From: Brasenia schreberi
Taxonomy: Eukaryota > Streptophyta > Magnoliopsida > Nymphaeales > Cabombaceae
Assembly: GCA_036023115.1 (NCBI GenBank)
Contig: JAYKKT010000090.1
Coordinates: 27,735,501 to 27,799,500, forward strand
Length of the DNA stretch: 64,000 nucleotides
Direction: 5' to 3'
Below the pieces are notes generated by a model, which made no database searches, had not been told where the DNA came from, and saw only the letters and a list, made by a program, of their open reading frames with translations. The translations under genes were made by a program, and so were the position numbers. Below, one piece after another: positions 48,155-60,349 of the stretch (position 1 is the first letter of the stretch; each line of letters begins with the position of its first letter).

Positions 48155-48910
48155 GCATAATGGTGATCATGGGTTTTTTGCTTTGATCCTCAACTTTCTT
48201 GCAATCACTGAAGCTTTGGGATGAAGAGGCCCATTGCTGGAGTCAAAGACTCTTCCATCTCTACCCAATTTATAACTTTGAGTATAAGAGATTGAGGGCA
48301 GAAGGTACCTTTTCGTCCTTCATAATTCATAGTTACCCTTGATCTTTTCATACCATTTTCCACAGATTTCTCCAGAAACTCCATGAACCAATTCCCAGCC
48401 TCTGCTTCTATCTGCTTTCCGAGTTAAATAAGATTCGACAAGCAAGAAAGCCTAACCATAATTCATAGTTACTTGACTCCTAGACTCTCTTGCTTTCTGA
48501 TGCAAAATGGACTTGAGAAAATTTCCTGTTCTTGATTCATTGCTGGGTTTCTCTGAAGCCAGTGAAACAGATTGAGACACTGCCTTCTTTGCAGATCGAG
48601 TGCTTCTTTTTAGCAATCCACAATTATCAGCAGAATTCTGCTCGATTTCACTCAAAACAGTTGGATCATGATCTTCCGAATGGATATTTGTCGAAGTTGC
48701 AGCAAGGATCGATTCCATATCGATCACGGCTTGTGTAATCTGCCGATATAGATTGAAACTGATCAAATGCATCAGCAGGATCATCGAGTCTAGCCGTTGA
48801 ACATAAATCAGAAAGCATCGTGTGATAAGAAAAGTAAGCAAGTTTCCGATGACCCTCCAATAGGTTCTTGCTTTCGGTCGACCATCCGGTGTCCTCTGTT
48901 CTTGTGCTGA
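48155..48910 (-). pseudogene. Decayed 3' exons of a plant gene (possibly DUF936/DUF6857 type)
   Basis: Three exon-like pieces in order on the minus strand. Piece 1 (48910-48457) reads RKLAYFSYHTMLSDLCSTAR and DPADAFDQFQSI, shifts frame, and continues RQITQAVIDMESI to KSILHQKARESR. Piece 2 (48411-about 48340) reads [20 protein letters not shown]. Piece 3 (about 48310-48155) reads [18 protein letters not shown], shifts frame, and ends [22 protein letters not shown]. At least two frameshifts make it a pseudogene. The WF-x-x-FLE and HPKA-x-IARKLRIK motifs recall plant proteins of the DUF936/DUF6857 family, but I hold that loosely. No 5' exons were found; the next bases upstream are repeat-like. 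Confidence 0.5.
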
Positions 48911-49649
48911 CTGCATCAATAGATGTTGAAAGAGGTATGAGTGGTTGAGTATCGCTTGTGTATATTTTCGTGCGCTAAGTCACACACTTGTAAGAGGTGG
49001 AGTGTCGACCTTAACACGGGTGTGACACCGACACCGTGTTGGTGCGGCATGAAAAAAAATGCATTTTTTTTTGTAACTCATGATTTTGCCGTCTATAATA
49101 TATTTATCTTGGAGAACCCGATGAAAGAGAGAGTAATCCACGAAGACGATGAAACCGAAGCCTCTTAGTCAACTCGTGATCTTATCTCCCATGATGACCA
49201 CCTAAGTTACCTCACCATAATTTCCAAAATTCTCCTTCAGCTTATCTTCCATCATCTCCCATGAAACTCCGCTGATCAACATAGAAAAATATCTCAACGC
49301 GGACCTTCTTCACTTCCTTTTGTCTGGATATTCCACGCTTCAAAATCTAGTATCCATTTTGAAGTTTGGGTCTTTTTGGATAAATCGGTCCGGATACGTG
49401 AAGATTGATTTTTGTATTATGATGAAATTAGTAGTTGTTTACCGTTTATGTGTTTTGCTTTAATAAAAAGTTGTGTACTTGCTATTGTCATATATATACT
49501 TATTTTAATTGATGTCTCACTTATTGTAACTTGAATATTATATATAATATATAATAATATATATTCTAGCCATGTCGTCACAGCCAAAATTTTTGAAATT
49601 TGCCATATCCTGCACTTGCACCCGCACCCGTGTGACATAGTTCGTGCGA

Positions 49650-51620
49650 TGCTCTATAAATAAAAAGCAGCACAAACTCCTCTTTCCTCTCAAAATTTTT
49701 AATGGGTTTTCCTTTCCTAGAGCTCCTTCTTCGATTGGTTACGGATAAGCTCTGTAACTGCCCGGTTGTTTCGGCTAGTGATGGCCGTTACAACTATCTT
49801 TACTGCATCATTTTTATAAATAACGATTGGATGGTCAGTCCAACCATTTTTGTGCTAGGATTGCCGAGAATGATCACATGTTTCCTTACATCTCCCACTT
49901 CGCCATTCGGTTGTGATCAAGCTCATTAGCCACAAACTCAAGTTCAATAATCACATTTTGAAAAGTCAAACATCATTGGCGAGGTCACTGTTTTAGGCCA
50001 TATAGGGATTTTATCAATCTATATACTTTATATTCATGGCTTTTAACTAGGGAAATATATCTCAACATAATCTATCCCTTCTTTTATGAAAAACCCTTTG
50101 CCACCAACCTCCTTTTAAACTTATCAATTGAACCATCGACCTTATATTTCTTTTTCAGAACCCATTTACAACTATGACTTTCCTTTATTTTAGCAAATCA
50201 ACCAATTCCTAGATCTGATTTTTCTCAATGGATTCAATTTCCTCATCCATGGCTTTTCTCCAATTTGTTACTTCCAATGAGTTTATAGTTTGTTAATAAG
50301 TTAAGTTATCAGTCAACTCATCTAAATCCATCGAATTATACACTTCTTTTATAAGATAAGTATGATAATCTTTTAAGTAAGACGATGTGTCTATTGACCT
50401 TCTATGTCCAATTAAAGTTTCAGTTGTTTCAGAAAGGTCTTCTATAAGTTCAAATGATGATTGATCTAGGTCTAATAGATCGTCATTATACTCATAATTA
50501 TTTTTCAAGATGTTATTCTTAGTATCTTCTAAGAATTTAACATCTCTGCTCTCTATAAGTTCGTGGTCCTTACGATAAAATCGATATCCTTTGAGCCTTT
50601 AGGATATCCGATGAATATACATCTAAAGGACTTACTATCTACCTTATCTCTAGACTAATAAAGGATCTTTACATATGCAATAGATCCCTACCTCTTGAGA
50701 TAACCTAAGTTTAGTTTTTTTCGAAACCACATCTCATATGGTGTAGTGAATACAACCTTACATGATACTTTATTAAGTATGTATACCACTGACTTACTGC
50801 TTCTCCCCAAAATATCTTTGATAGAGAGGCATCAATAAACATTGACCTTGTCATATTCAGTAAGACCTTGTTATATCTTTTAGCTACACCATTTTGTTGA
50901 GGCGTCCTAGGCATTATATTTTGCTTTGCAAACCAAAATCTTTATAGAATTCTAGAAATTCTGTAGAGGTATATTCACCATCTCTATCTGATCTTAAGAC
51001 TTTGATTGAATACCCTAGTTGATTTTCAACTTTTTGCTTATGTTCTTTGAAAGCTTCACGTGCCTCAAATTTATGTGCTAAGAGATAAATACATATATCT
51101 CGAGTCATCATCAATAAAGGTTATAAAATAAACCTTTGTATGATGTGACCTTACTCTCAAGGGTCCACATAAATCCGTGTGAATGACCTCTAACAGAGTT
51201 GTTGCCCTTGTTGTCTCTTTCGAAAAACTTTTCTTGTCATTTTTCTTTATATATAAGTTTCACACTTGTTGAAAGTATTCTCCTCAAATCTCGATAGTAA
51301 GTCAAAGTTGGATGCTTTTCTAAACTTTTTCATACTTATATATCAAAGTTGTTTATGCCATATATTCACATCAACATTAAAGACATTTTCAATATAAGTT
51401 GAAGGATTTTCATTCTCATTAACTTTCAATTTGAACAATCCATATTTTACATCAAATTCGCTAGAGAAAAATACTCTCGTATGTTTCTCCACAGTCATCT
51501 TTCCAAGAATAAACCTGACCTCAAAACTTTTCTTCACCAAGGTAGGGACCAAAACCAGATTGTGTACGAGCATGTCTTCCAATAAAAGAAGTTTATGACT
51601 CGAGATAAAAGAAACTTATA
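49650..51620 (-). mobile_element. Ty1-copia retrotransposon, minus strand, partial
   Basis: The 3' LTR starts at 49890 (minus TGTAAGGAAACATG, then ATCATTCTCGGCAA) after the purine tract AAGTGGGAGA and runs left to about 49650. Going along the minus strand: GAG-pre-integrase region (51582-51343), integrase (51114-50711, with GEYTSTEF and PRTPQQNG motifs), linker (50508-50293) and the start of reverse transcriptase (about 50230-49950). RNase H is missing between reverse transcriptase and LTR, so there is an internal deletion. It is close to the element at 23050-28771 in the pre-integrase region, but its LTR matches the one at 4577. Confidence 0.8.
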
Positions 51621-51707
51621 TACAAGCTTCACACTTTTTCTCTCCATAGTGAGCATTCATGTGTGTGCGTGTGCACGAGCATGTCTTCCAATAAAAGAAG
51701 TTTATGA
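51566..51707. repeat. 31-bp direct repeat at the edge of the copia fragment
   Basis: ACGAGCATGTCTTCCAATAA and the bases that follow (AAGAAGTTTATGA) occur at 51566-51598 and again at 51675-51707, about 108 bases apart. The first copy is still part of the copia frame, the second lies outside it. Confidence 0.7.
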
Positions 51708-51734
51708 TGACAAATACATCCAAAAACAGTGAAC

Positions 51735-51830
51735 TCTGAGGTTCAGCTCAATGGCAGGATGCTTTGGTGCCGTCCGTTGCTATTGGTGGAGAGTTCGACT
51801 CTCAAGGGTGCATGTGTGGGTGTTCGAGCA
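51735..51830 (+). mobile_element. tRNA-derived SINE (family 1)
   Basis: Box A GGTTCAGCTCAATGGCAG, then box B GGAGAGTTCGACTCTCAAG about 35 bases later, then GGGTGCATGTGTGGGTGTT. Closely similar to the copy at 21900-22022. Confidence 0.6.
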
Positions 51831-51892
51831 CAGTTAAATAAAAAAGGTTTGTATTAGATTATAGCAGAAAACTTAATTAAATATTTATAATA

Positions 51893-51980
51893 GGGTGTAG
51901 CTCCATGGCAGGTCGCTCTCATGCCCTTGACATAGGCGGGAGTTCGACTCCGAGGGATGCACTTTTTCGGCCTCACATTC
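51893..51980 (+). mobile_element. tRNA-derived SINE (family 1)
   Basis: Box A GGTGTAGCTCCATGGCAGG and box B CGGGAGTTCGACTCCGAGGG, spaced about 35 bases apart, then a short tail with A-runs at about 51985-52000. It lies next to the copy at 51735-51830 in the same orientation. Confidence 0.6.
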
Positions 51981-51989
51981 AAACAAAAA

Positions 51990-52651
51990 GAAAAAAAAAG
52001 GTTAATCAGCCAGAGCTTTGGAAGGTAGGTGGTGCTTTCGTTAGCACTTGGTTAACGAAATGTACTGGACTGGCTTCCATTCGGGTAGGACCAGTGGGTT
52101 GGTTGAACCTATTGAATCGGGAATCGATGTTCGATCCAGTTCGACCCACATGTTGGACTGGCTTCCAACCGATGGATCACTCTGTTGAACCGGTCAAACA
52201 AAACCAGGAATCGGCGAGTCGTATATTTTAAATAATTTTCAATTTTGTTTTTTAAATAATAAATTTGATAATTTCCTTGTACTGATCAAAATAGGCTTTC
52301 AAAGTCTCTACTGTTTTAGAGGTGATTAATTGATAAAATCTGTTGAAACGACATCGGTTGTGTATTTTTTAAAAAAATATATGACATAATAAAATTATAA
52401 AATATATACCGCAGTTTGATCCTGTCAGACAATGCCTTCTCCCGTTCATTTACGGGCTTGCTTTCATGAATCGCAAGCATCTTTATTAGACATGGTCGGT
52501 TTAGAACTGGAACTGAATCGATCGTGAAACAGTTTGTAACTGGGACCGATTGAACTGGTTTTGGAATCGAGGACCCTAAGTTATAGTTCCTAATTTTTGA
52601 AAACCGATTTGAAACCGAAATCGATGGTTTCAAACAGCTTTTTACTAAAGG

Positions 52652-52693
<42 letters not shown>

Positions 52694-53299
52694 CATTAAT
52701 TATTATAGTTTGAGTGGTAGCTCAACAGTAGGATGCTTTCTACCATTGAGCTAGGTAGAGTATAGTTTCTTGAATCTTTTAATAAAAATTTCAAACACTT
52801 AGTTTATATACTTTTTGAGGATTTTTCCTTAAACAATTAATTTATTTTGCTTTTTTAACCTTTAAATATCAATAGTTTATAGTTATACAATTATTATATT
52901 TTGAGGGAATCCTTTCCCGGAGAAAAGGTTTTAGGGTTACAATATTACATCTTGCAAGTAAGTGGGCAGGCTTCACTCAACGGGTACGGGTCACCCATCA
53001 CAACCCGAACCGAATGTCCCATGGGTTTGGATCAAGTCAACCATGAAGAGACCATCGCTATTGGCTCCCCGGAGGCAAACCCAAGGAAGTGGTATAAACT
53101 GTAATTTACAGGAATAGTCAGGCTATTGAGATCTCGGTATCACGACTTCATCGGAACTTTCCATCCTTAGCAAAGCCTCCAGATGGACGGCCGTGGTTGC
53201 ATAATAGACGGCCCACCGTCGATATCGTCTGAGCGGACGGTTAGAAGGCGTTCATCGTCTTTCTTAAGGCGGGGCTTGATAGTCTTCCTCATTAAAACG
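51990..53299. other. Intergenic with GGTTC-type repeats and (TA)n
   Basis: Repeats of the TGAACCGGTC/CCGATTGAACTGG kind fill about 52060-52210 and 52490-52640. A (TA)n run spans 52652-52692. A tRNA-like scrap (GAGTGGTAGCTCAACAGTAGG) is at about 52711-52731. A third repeat with CCCGAACC motifs is near 52985-53020. No gene seen. Confidence 0.45.
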
Positions 53300-54876
53300 G
53301 AAATCAGAAATCCTTTCCTTTCGCCGAAAACCCTTCTCTCCGCTTCGCTGTGTTGTTCTGTCTTCTCTTCTGAGGTAAGAAATCCGTAAGCTAATTGCCG
53401 ATTTCGTGGTTTATTGCTCTCGATTCGCATCCTCGATCGATCCGTCTATTTTTAGTCTCTCTCTGGGTTAATCTTTCTCTTTGTTAGTTTCTTAGGAGAA
53501 AGAGTTTTCTTTGTTTCGTTCGTTCTCTACGACGATTGTAATGCATGTTTAATTTCTTCCGTATTTCAATTCCTTTTTGGTGGAATTGATTGCGGTTTGA
53601 GGAAGATCTCTTTACAGTATGGATCTGTATTTCAGTAGGATGATGAGGCCAACGTCGCTCCGGTGTTTTGGGATATGAGGCGTTTCTCCCAGATTTAGGG
53701 TTTTCTTTTGGTTTATTTTGCGGTGTCATTGACCCTTTCATTATTATATATAGATTTATGTTCTTGTCCGGGTAATATGTAAATTTGTTCGGTGAATCGG
53801 ATCGGTAGCTTCGATTGTTTGATGCGTTTCGCCAGCGTTTACTGTTTTTTTTGTTTCCATTTGATCATTCCTTTGTCTCTCCCTTCCTCTCTCTGTCTAT
53901 GTGTATGACAGTATGTGTGTGTTTTTTGTGCTGCATTGTTGTTCCATTTGGGAGATAGAATATCCGTTGCTTCATTGAATCGTTTTCATATGGGTCTTCT
54001 TTTAAGTCTTTCTCCTTTTAAATGATAACATGTTAAACGTTTCGTACTTGTGCATTTCCTCATAAACTCTATCGTATTTGCCGTTGTACTTCTCGGCATG
54101 ATATTTGATGTGTTTTGCCTACCACTTGTCCTGGTTGCTTGTCTGTTTCAGATGATTTTAGTTTGCTCATGTTGTGTTTCTAATCTGTCTCTTCTCTGAA
54201 ACATGCATGCGCTGCATATGGTTCTCAGCATGTGTGGCTCATTTAAACATTTGGTATTAATGTTTGTAAATGTGGCGAACTAATTGAACGATTTTTCATT
54301 AGACAAGTTGAACATGAGCTCTGCTTGTGAAAGAATTTTTATTTTCAAATGAAAAAATTCCTCAAGATTAAGTAAAAGTCTCATTTTTTTGATCTTTACT
54401 ATAAAATGGAAATATTTGACCATTTGACTATGCGAATGCTTCAGTACATTTGTGTATTTTACTAAATGAGCTTATACAAACCAAGTTGAATTGAACAGTA
54501 GTGTTTGACTTAGGCTTGGATAGCTCGATGATCCAACTCGCGTTTTGGTCTGCATATATCATGGACAAACATGGACAAGCTCATTCTTAACTAAACCTAT
54601 CTTACCCACTGGTGGCTCGTTTGATTTACTAGCACATTCTCTTTTTTGGTCTTTCCAGAAGTGTGTCTTCTGCTTTTGCCTTCTTCGCTTGTTCTCATTG
54701 CCATTTTTTATTCCTTTTTTCTTTTTCCTTTTCAAGGTTCAGTACATTTTGGTAACATGTAAAATGTATGGACTTGTTGGTAACCTGCTTTTTCTGAAGA
54801 ATTCTTTGTGTTATAAGTTAGTTCTTTACTGGAATGTTCTTTAATTATGGATAAGGTTAGGCATTAGCAACTCATA
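53300..54876 (+). promoter_or_regulatory. Leader exon and 5'-UTR intron of the OB-fold gene (inferred)
   Basis: A CT-rich, GC-richer stretch ends at TTCTCTTCTGAG|GTAAGAAATCC (donor at about 53374), followed by T-rich intron-like DNA and a plausible acceptor about 10-20 bases before the ATG at 54877 (GGATAAGGTTAG). Leader introns of this kind are common in plant housekeeping genes. The promoter would lie upstream of about 53300. This is inferred from splice-site look alone. Confidence 0.45.
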
Positions 54877-57800
54877 ATGGCAGAAGCAAAGCCTGGCATG
54901 AGGAAACCTGTATTCACCAAGGTTGATCAGCTAAGGCCTGGGACTAGTGGTCACACACTCACTGTGAAGGTTGTGAGTCATAAAATGGTTTTGCAAAAAG
55001 GACGTTCTGATGGACAACATGTTCGCCAGATGCGTATTGCTGAATGCTTGGTTGGGGATGAGACTGGAATAATTGTCTTCACTGCCAGAAATGAACAAGG
55101 TAACAAGTTTTCAGTACTAATTGCTGTTACACGAGGGTACTCTAGCTTCATAAATAATGAGTTGTGAGGTTTTAAATTTCCTTCTTGGGATTTTTTTTAA
55201 TGGATGGCCGGTATGTTCCTGGTAATTTTTGCAAAATCTTCAGTAGGCATTTTATGGTTGTTCGACTTTGAAAGGGGAATTGCTTCAAATTTACATGCTC
55301 CCACTTTATCTGTGCATTTTTTCCCTCACATGCTCAAATGCCTACTGAAGATTTCCTGATAAAGAAACATCGGAAAATCTGTAGAAATTATTCTTTTGTT
55401 AGCATAACACGTAGAGATTATCAAGCCAAATTTATTCATCCAAGACTTGTATATTATGATGTGGAGCGTGTAACTTCCATTGATACAGTTAAAAGATTTA
55501 AAATTAAGTCCAACAATAGCTGGGAATGGACAGTTGTTGGAATTTGATTATGAGTTCCATATTTTAGTTGGACGAGCCTAGATGTTTGGGATACTACAGA
55601 GATAAAAGATTGAGCAAAGTTTCCCACATCTTTTCCCTCAAATGAATATTGGCTTTTGTTAGTGCCCTTCATGGAGAATGCAGAAACAATAAGGTGTAAC
55701 AATTTGGTTGGTTGTATGTGAGAGCCTTTTGTTCAGATCCAGGAAAAGGAAATGTTGAGAGAAATCACATCAGAGTAGTGTTATGCATATCGCCATGTAT
55801 CGTATAATATGGGGTGTACACGATACGATACACTACACTACACTGTATCATTAGATACAGTGTATCATACGATACGTGCGATAAGCCTTTTTTTTAAATA
55901 TAAAAAATTACCATAATTATATAATTTATAATGACTGACCAGCACCATATCCAAGGACTTGCTAGCAAATATGGTGTCCATTATCAAATTATATACACTT
56001 TTGCATGCAAAGCACATGAAAAACTTTTTAAAATAAATAAATAATGTAGTAAGTAGCGATAATTATGTATATTTTTAGTACTTTAACTATTTCTTCCTGA
56101 TGTTGTAGATAAATGAAAGGCATCCTAGCTGATTCCCATCAAAATAATGTGAGCATGATGTAAAAGCAAGGAGTTAATAGCAATATGCATGACATTAGCA
56201 TTAATCTCATTCTATACCAATGAAAGTGGAAATAAAATACTGAATATGGTCCTTTATCTTTTAATTTCTAAAATAAGATCAAAACCCACAAGAGGACAAT
56301 GGTTTTCAATGCATTTTTAGAAGTCAATGAATGTGGCAATTTTAACAATGGAGTTTCCAAAATAATGTGATTCTTCTTTTTTAGTTATGAAAGTTGTAAT
56401 TTTAAAGAATATTTGCTGCTTATTTAGTACTTATAATTTGAATTAATGTTAATATTACCCAAATTTTGATTTATGGGAATTGTTTAGAATTGTTTTTTAT
56501 TTTCCAGATTTTTTCTATTTTTGCATTTTAAAAATATTTTGTAAATTTACGATCCAATACACCTATATCATGGAGCAAAACGATACACGATATAATACGG
56601 TACAAACAACATTGCATCAGAGTACTACGTTGGAATCATGATAGTTCTTATTTGAGTGATAAGTAGTTGTTTTGTTTGATCACCAGTAACAGTCCTAAAT
56701 CATGATAATTATATATTCTAAATGCTTCCTGTCTGTTTTTCACATGATGTCATGGCTCGGTGCTACTGAAATTCATTCATTCTGGAACTGCATATAAATT
56801 AACTCGTCATATCCTTACCAAGTTTCTGCTTTCGTAGTGTATTAGTTTGACATTTCCCCCCTAGTTCCCTAATGCTTCTGATGCTTTTGTTATGCTTTAT
56901 TAAGGCTTGACAATACATAATTCTCTGTGTGTGTGTGTGTGTGTATTTGTCTGTATGTGCATGCTTGTGTGTATGTTGCAAACTCTAAACCTGTGCTCAA
57001 AATATGCACAACTATAATGCTTGTTAATCCATCTTTTTCTGTCTTGTTTCTTGTTGCTCAAATTTTGGAAGTAGTAAACTAGTAATAGCTTCACGGCATT
57101 ATCAGCCTACTGGAACCACAGTCCATGCATTTCTTCTACTTCTAGTCTAGCTAAAACTCATCCATCATTTAGTGTAACCATGTTTTTCTTTTTCTTGATG
57201 GAAAATATTTCCAATCGGAACTAGATGGTGGAAATGTTAAAAGAGAAAGAGGAAGACTACACAAGTGTTGGAAGGAAATAATAAAGAATGATCTAACTTA
57301 TGTTGAGTTAACTATTAGCATGGCACAGGATCGCGCTCTGTGGAAACAATGAATCCATCTAGCTGACCCTATCTACTATGGGAAAAGGCTCCATTGTTGT
57401 AAATATTTCCCAATCATTTGTTAACTTGTACATGAGTCAGTATTAGATCTACAACAAGACAACGTGAGGTATCCACATCATCCAAAATTTGGAACATATG
57501 ACAAGTATAGCCAGTCATGAGTTACAAGAATAGAAGACTCTTTAAACTATGCACTTTGTTCCCCCCAAAAAAGCTCAGAGGTCACCGTAGGATAGAATAT
57601 TCAGTCCACAGTAAAACATAGATTGATGGCTGCATCTAGTATAATTTCCAAAACCCACTTATGTGAGTCTCATCTTCAACTCCGAGTTAGTGGGAGCTTA
57701 AGCTTATATGTGACCGATGCTTATATAACCATAATTTTGTTATATAGACTGTTATTTACTCTATTGAGTTGAAGTTATCCTTACTATTTTCTAGTGGATC

Positions 57801-57985
57801 TGCTGAAACCTGATACAACGGTCATCATGAGAAATGCCAAAATTGATATGTTCAAGGGGTCAATGAGGCTTGCTATCGACAAATGGGGACGCATTGAACT
57901 CGCTGATCCTGCAGATTTCACAGTTAAGGAAGACAACAATCTGTCTCTGGTTGAATATGAGCTCGTTAACGTGGTAGATGAGTGA
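54877..57985 (+). CDS. OB-fold nucleic-acid-binding protein (At4g28440-like), 2 exons, 137 aa
   Basis: Exons 54877-55099 and 57795-57985; the intron is GT-AG and the join (GAACAAG|TGGATC) keeps frame. The protein has one OB-fold domain covering almost its full length: a first strand region KVVSHKMVLQKGR, then AECLVGDETGIIVFTARNEQ, then NAKIDMFKGSMRLAIDKWGR, and a conserved end KEDNNLSLVEYEL. This is the pattern of the small plant proteins annotated as At4g28440-like, distant relatives of the SOSS-B single-stranded-DNA-binding subunit. Binding to single-stranded nucleic acid is expected from the fold, not shown. No targeting signal is visible. The 2.7-kb intron holds a MULE-like element and a LINE stub. 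Confidence 0.93.
55778..56614. mobile_element. MULE-like non-autonomous insertion, 10-bp target duplication
   Basis: CATCAGAGTA occurs at 55768-55777 and again at 56615-56624, bracketing 837 bases. Both ends are rich in CGATAC-type motifs (ATGTATCGTATAAT on the left; CGTGTATCG read on the minus strand on the right). No transposase frame inside. A 9-11 bp duplication fits Mutator-like elements. It lies in the intron of the OB-fold gene. Confidence 0.6.
57217..57400 (+). mobile_element. RTE LINE 3'-end stub with 14-bp target duplication
   Basis: 184 bases of the LINE C-terminal coding end (GTGTTGGAAGGAAATAATAA and following) and 3' end (TACTATGGGAAAAGGCTCCA then TTGTTGT). Flanked by AAATATTTCCAATC at 57203-57216 and AAATATTTCCCAATC at 57401-57415, one base indel apart. 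Lies in the OB-fold gene's intron, in gene orientation. Confidence 0.85.
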
Positions 57986-60104
57986 CTGTGTTCTGGTCGT
58001 CCATCTGTTATCAGCTGAAAGAAAAGGATGAGGCCAATTTGATTTTGTGGTTTTTTGATCATGCTATGTCTGTTCCTGTTTTCTTGGTCCATCGAAATGC
58101 CCTTGGTAGGAAAAGTTTGTCTTGGATTACAATCTTGGAAAGCTGTTGGAAATGGGTCAACCATGTCTGGTTGCATCCTTGGCTTTGAACGCTTCTGGTT
58201 GGATTTGCAGATGAATCGATCAGATGATTCCGCCAGTATGCTCCAGTAACTTTGGATATAACTCGTATCATATATGGCTTCTGTTATTAGTGGTACCTGG
58301 AAACTGCTTTCTATGCTTACACTGTTACATTGTATCTTTAAATTATGCTATTTGATGTCCCCCCTTTATATTGCTCAAGTGATTGCATCTGTCCTCTTTC
58401 TGGTGCTATCTTTATTGAACGTATATCAGTATATGTTCCATGTTAACACGAACCATCAATTTCCTATACACGTGCTTTCTGGTTCGATCTTGTATTTATG
58501 TCTCTTATGGTAGTAGTTGCCAGATGATGCTTATATCTCGTTTAATGAAAATTCGCTTTTGGAGAAAAAGACCCCCTATAATCGTTACACAATGCCTTTT
58601 CAAACACCCAAAAGAAGTGAATAGTAGCTGATGCCTTCATATTTCTCTTTTTCTGTATGTTCATTTTCCCCAAATATTGTTGATCTGCTGGTTCAACTCT
58701 CTCTCTCTCGGTAACACATCTATCTTCTGTCTTATCACGGTCGGCACATGTGGTGCCTATAGATCAACCCTTTCATAGGTGGTGACCGTCACACACACAC
58801 ACACACACACACACACGTACACACATATGTAGTCACATGTCTTTGTTTCTTCATATTTTGTTATCCTCCTTTACAACTACTGTAATACGGTCAACACTGA
58901 CCTAATGTGGTGAGGTTAATTTTGTGTCCTTTCGTATATTCTGTTCCAACACAACATGATTGCTCATCTTTTACATATTTTCCAATCCATGGGCTTCCTC
59001 TGGTCTTACATATTTAGCTGTGTTACACTGATGGATCATACATATCCTTTTGGTTGTCAAGCGTGACTCTTTTTTGTAAGGTATGACCTGAATGCATTAA
59101 AAAACAATCAATTCTTTTAAATTAGCTCCTGATGGTTTTGACTGTCGTCAAGTCCTTGTTCTGGCATATTCACAATCTGTTTGTTTGAGGCGTGGTTTGA
59201 CAAATCAAATGGTCTGAAGAATTCGAGTTTGAGCTCAAGCCGAGGCATGTGTCACCGTTGTTTTTCGATCATCCATCTAATTCAATGACCTAGGACTCCA
59301 ATCAAGGTTTTTTAGAAGATATTTGTCTGAGTTGCCAAATTACTGATGTTGCATATACCAGATCTAGACTAAACATGAATAAAGAACGATATGGGTTCAA
59401 ATCTAATTCTTGAGCTCATGTGTCATCAATGTTGGTTAACGCTTTCAAGATTTAAGTGGTAGAAAGTAAAATAGTGATGAAATTTAAAGACATCAGCTGG
59501 CCAGTCTCCAAGGTCATGCCGATTTTGAGGATCCATGGCACACCTCAATCTTCCCTGTTTTTGAGCCTAATTGAATGATGGTGCATCACCATCTTGAGGA
59601 CGACGAGATGCAGGACAAGGATCTGTTGTCACCGGGCGGAGCTGCAGCTCACCAGGCGCCTCATGATAATGCTGAGGAGCGGAGAGAGTAAAACCAGAGT
59701 AAGAACAGGAGGCTTCTTTTGAGCAAGTTTTTTCCTTCGTGTATAACAATGTAAATGAAAGAAGGTCCATTTGCCCAATTGAGTTTCTGTTCCTCCATTT
59801 GATCTATCCGAAGTAGTTTTCTTCTTTCCAATGAACCTGAAGGGTATGCCCCAACTATTAATGAGTTCGTCGTTGGGAACTGAACCGAGATGATACGACC
59901 TTATATCTATGATAACATGCTTTCTCTAAGGATTTGAATCCACTTCGAAGCAGGAGAGCCTACTATGGTGGTCACACAGATAGACGCAAGCAATGTTGCT
60001 GCCGACATCAACCCAGCAGCTGTTATACGATCTTTGAAGGTCCTTCACGTATCAATATTTCATGAGCATCATGGTCCCATCCCCCCTCCTCCCCACACAC
60101 ACTC
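57986..60104. other. 3' flank of the OB-fold gene and intergenic
   Basis: The 3' UTR probably extends several hundred bases past 57985. A (CA)n tract is at 58791-58816. Two short GC-richer patches are open on the plus strand: about 59578-59691, which ends in a stop, and 59953-60038. I recognise neither product. No other gene seen. Confidence 0.35.
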
Positions 60105-60215
60105 GCATACACAGAGCAATGGCTCACCTGGCTAGAGGTTTGACTGGCAAATTGAACGTCATGAGTTTCATACAGGGGCGTGCATCTGTCTTTGGCCTCT
60201 CCCTTAATAGGCATA
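60105..60215 (+). mobile_element. tRNA-derived SINE (family 2)
   Basis: Box A AATGGCTCACCTGGC, then box B CATGAGTTTCATACAGG about 40 bases later, then GGCGTGCATCTG. Matches the layout at 47868-47985 in the opposite orientation. Confidence 0.5.
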
Positions 60216-60349
60216 CAAAGTGACAAGCAAAGGATCCACGTTCTACTGCAGATTTCATAAAACTAGGAGTGTTCAAAAGCCCCAATAACAATAGTTTTAA
60301 ATATGAAGGTTTTGCAATTTTTTTCTGCAGCTAATTTGATGATAGGGGT

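Noticed and set aside
59567..59770. Coding exon on either strand
   Set aside because: Short open frames on both strands with no recognisable motif; not enough to call a gene.
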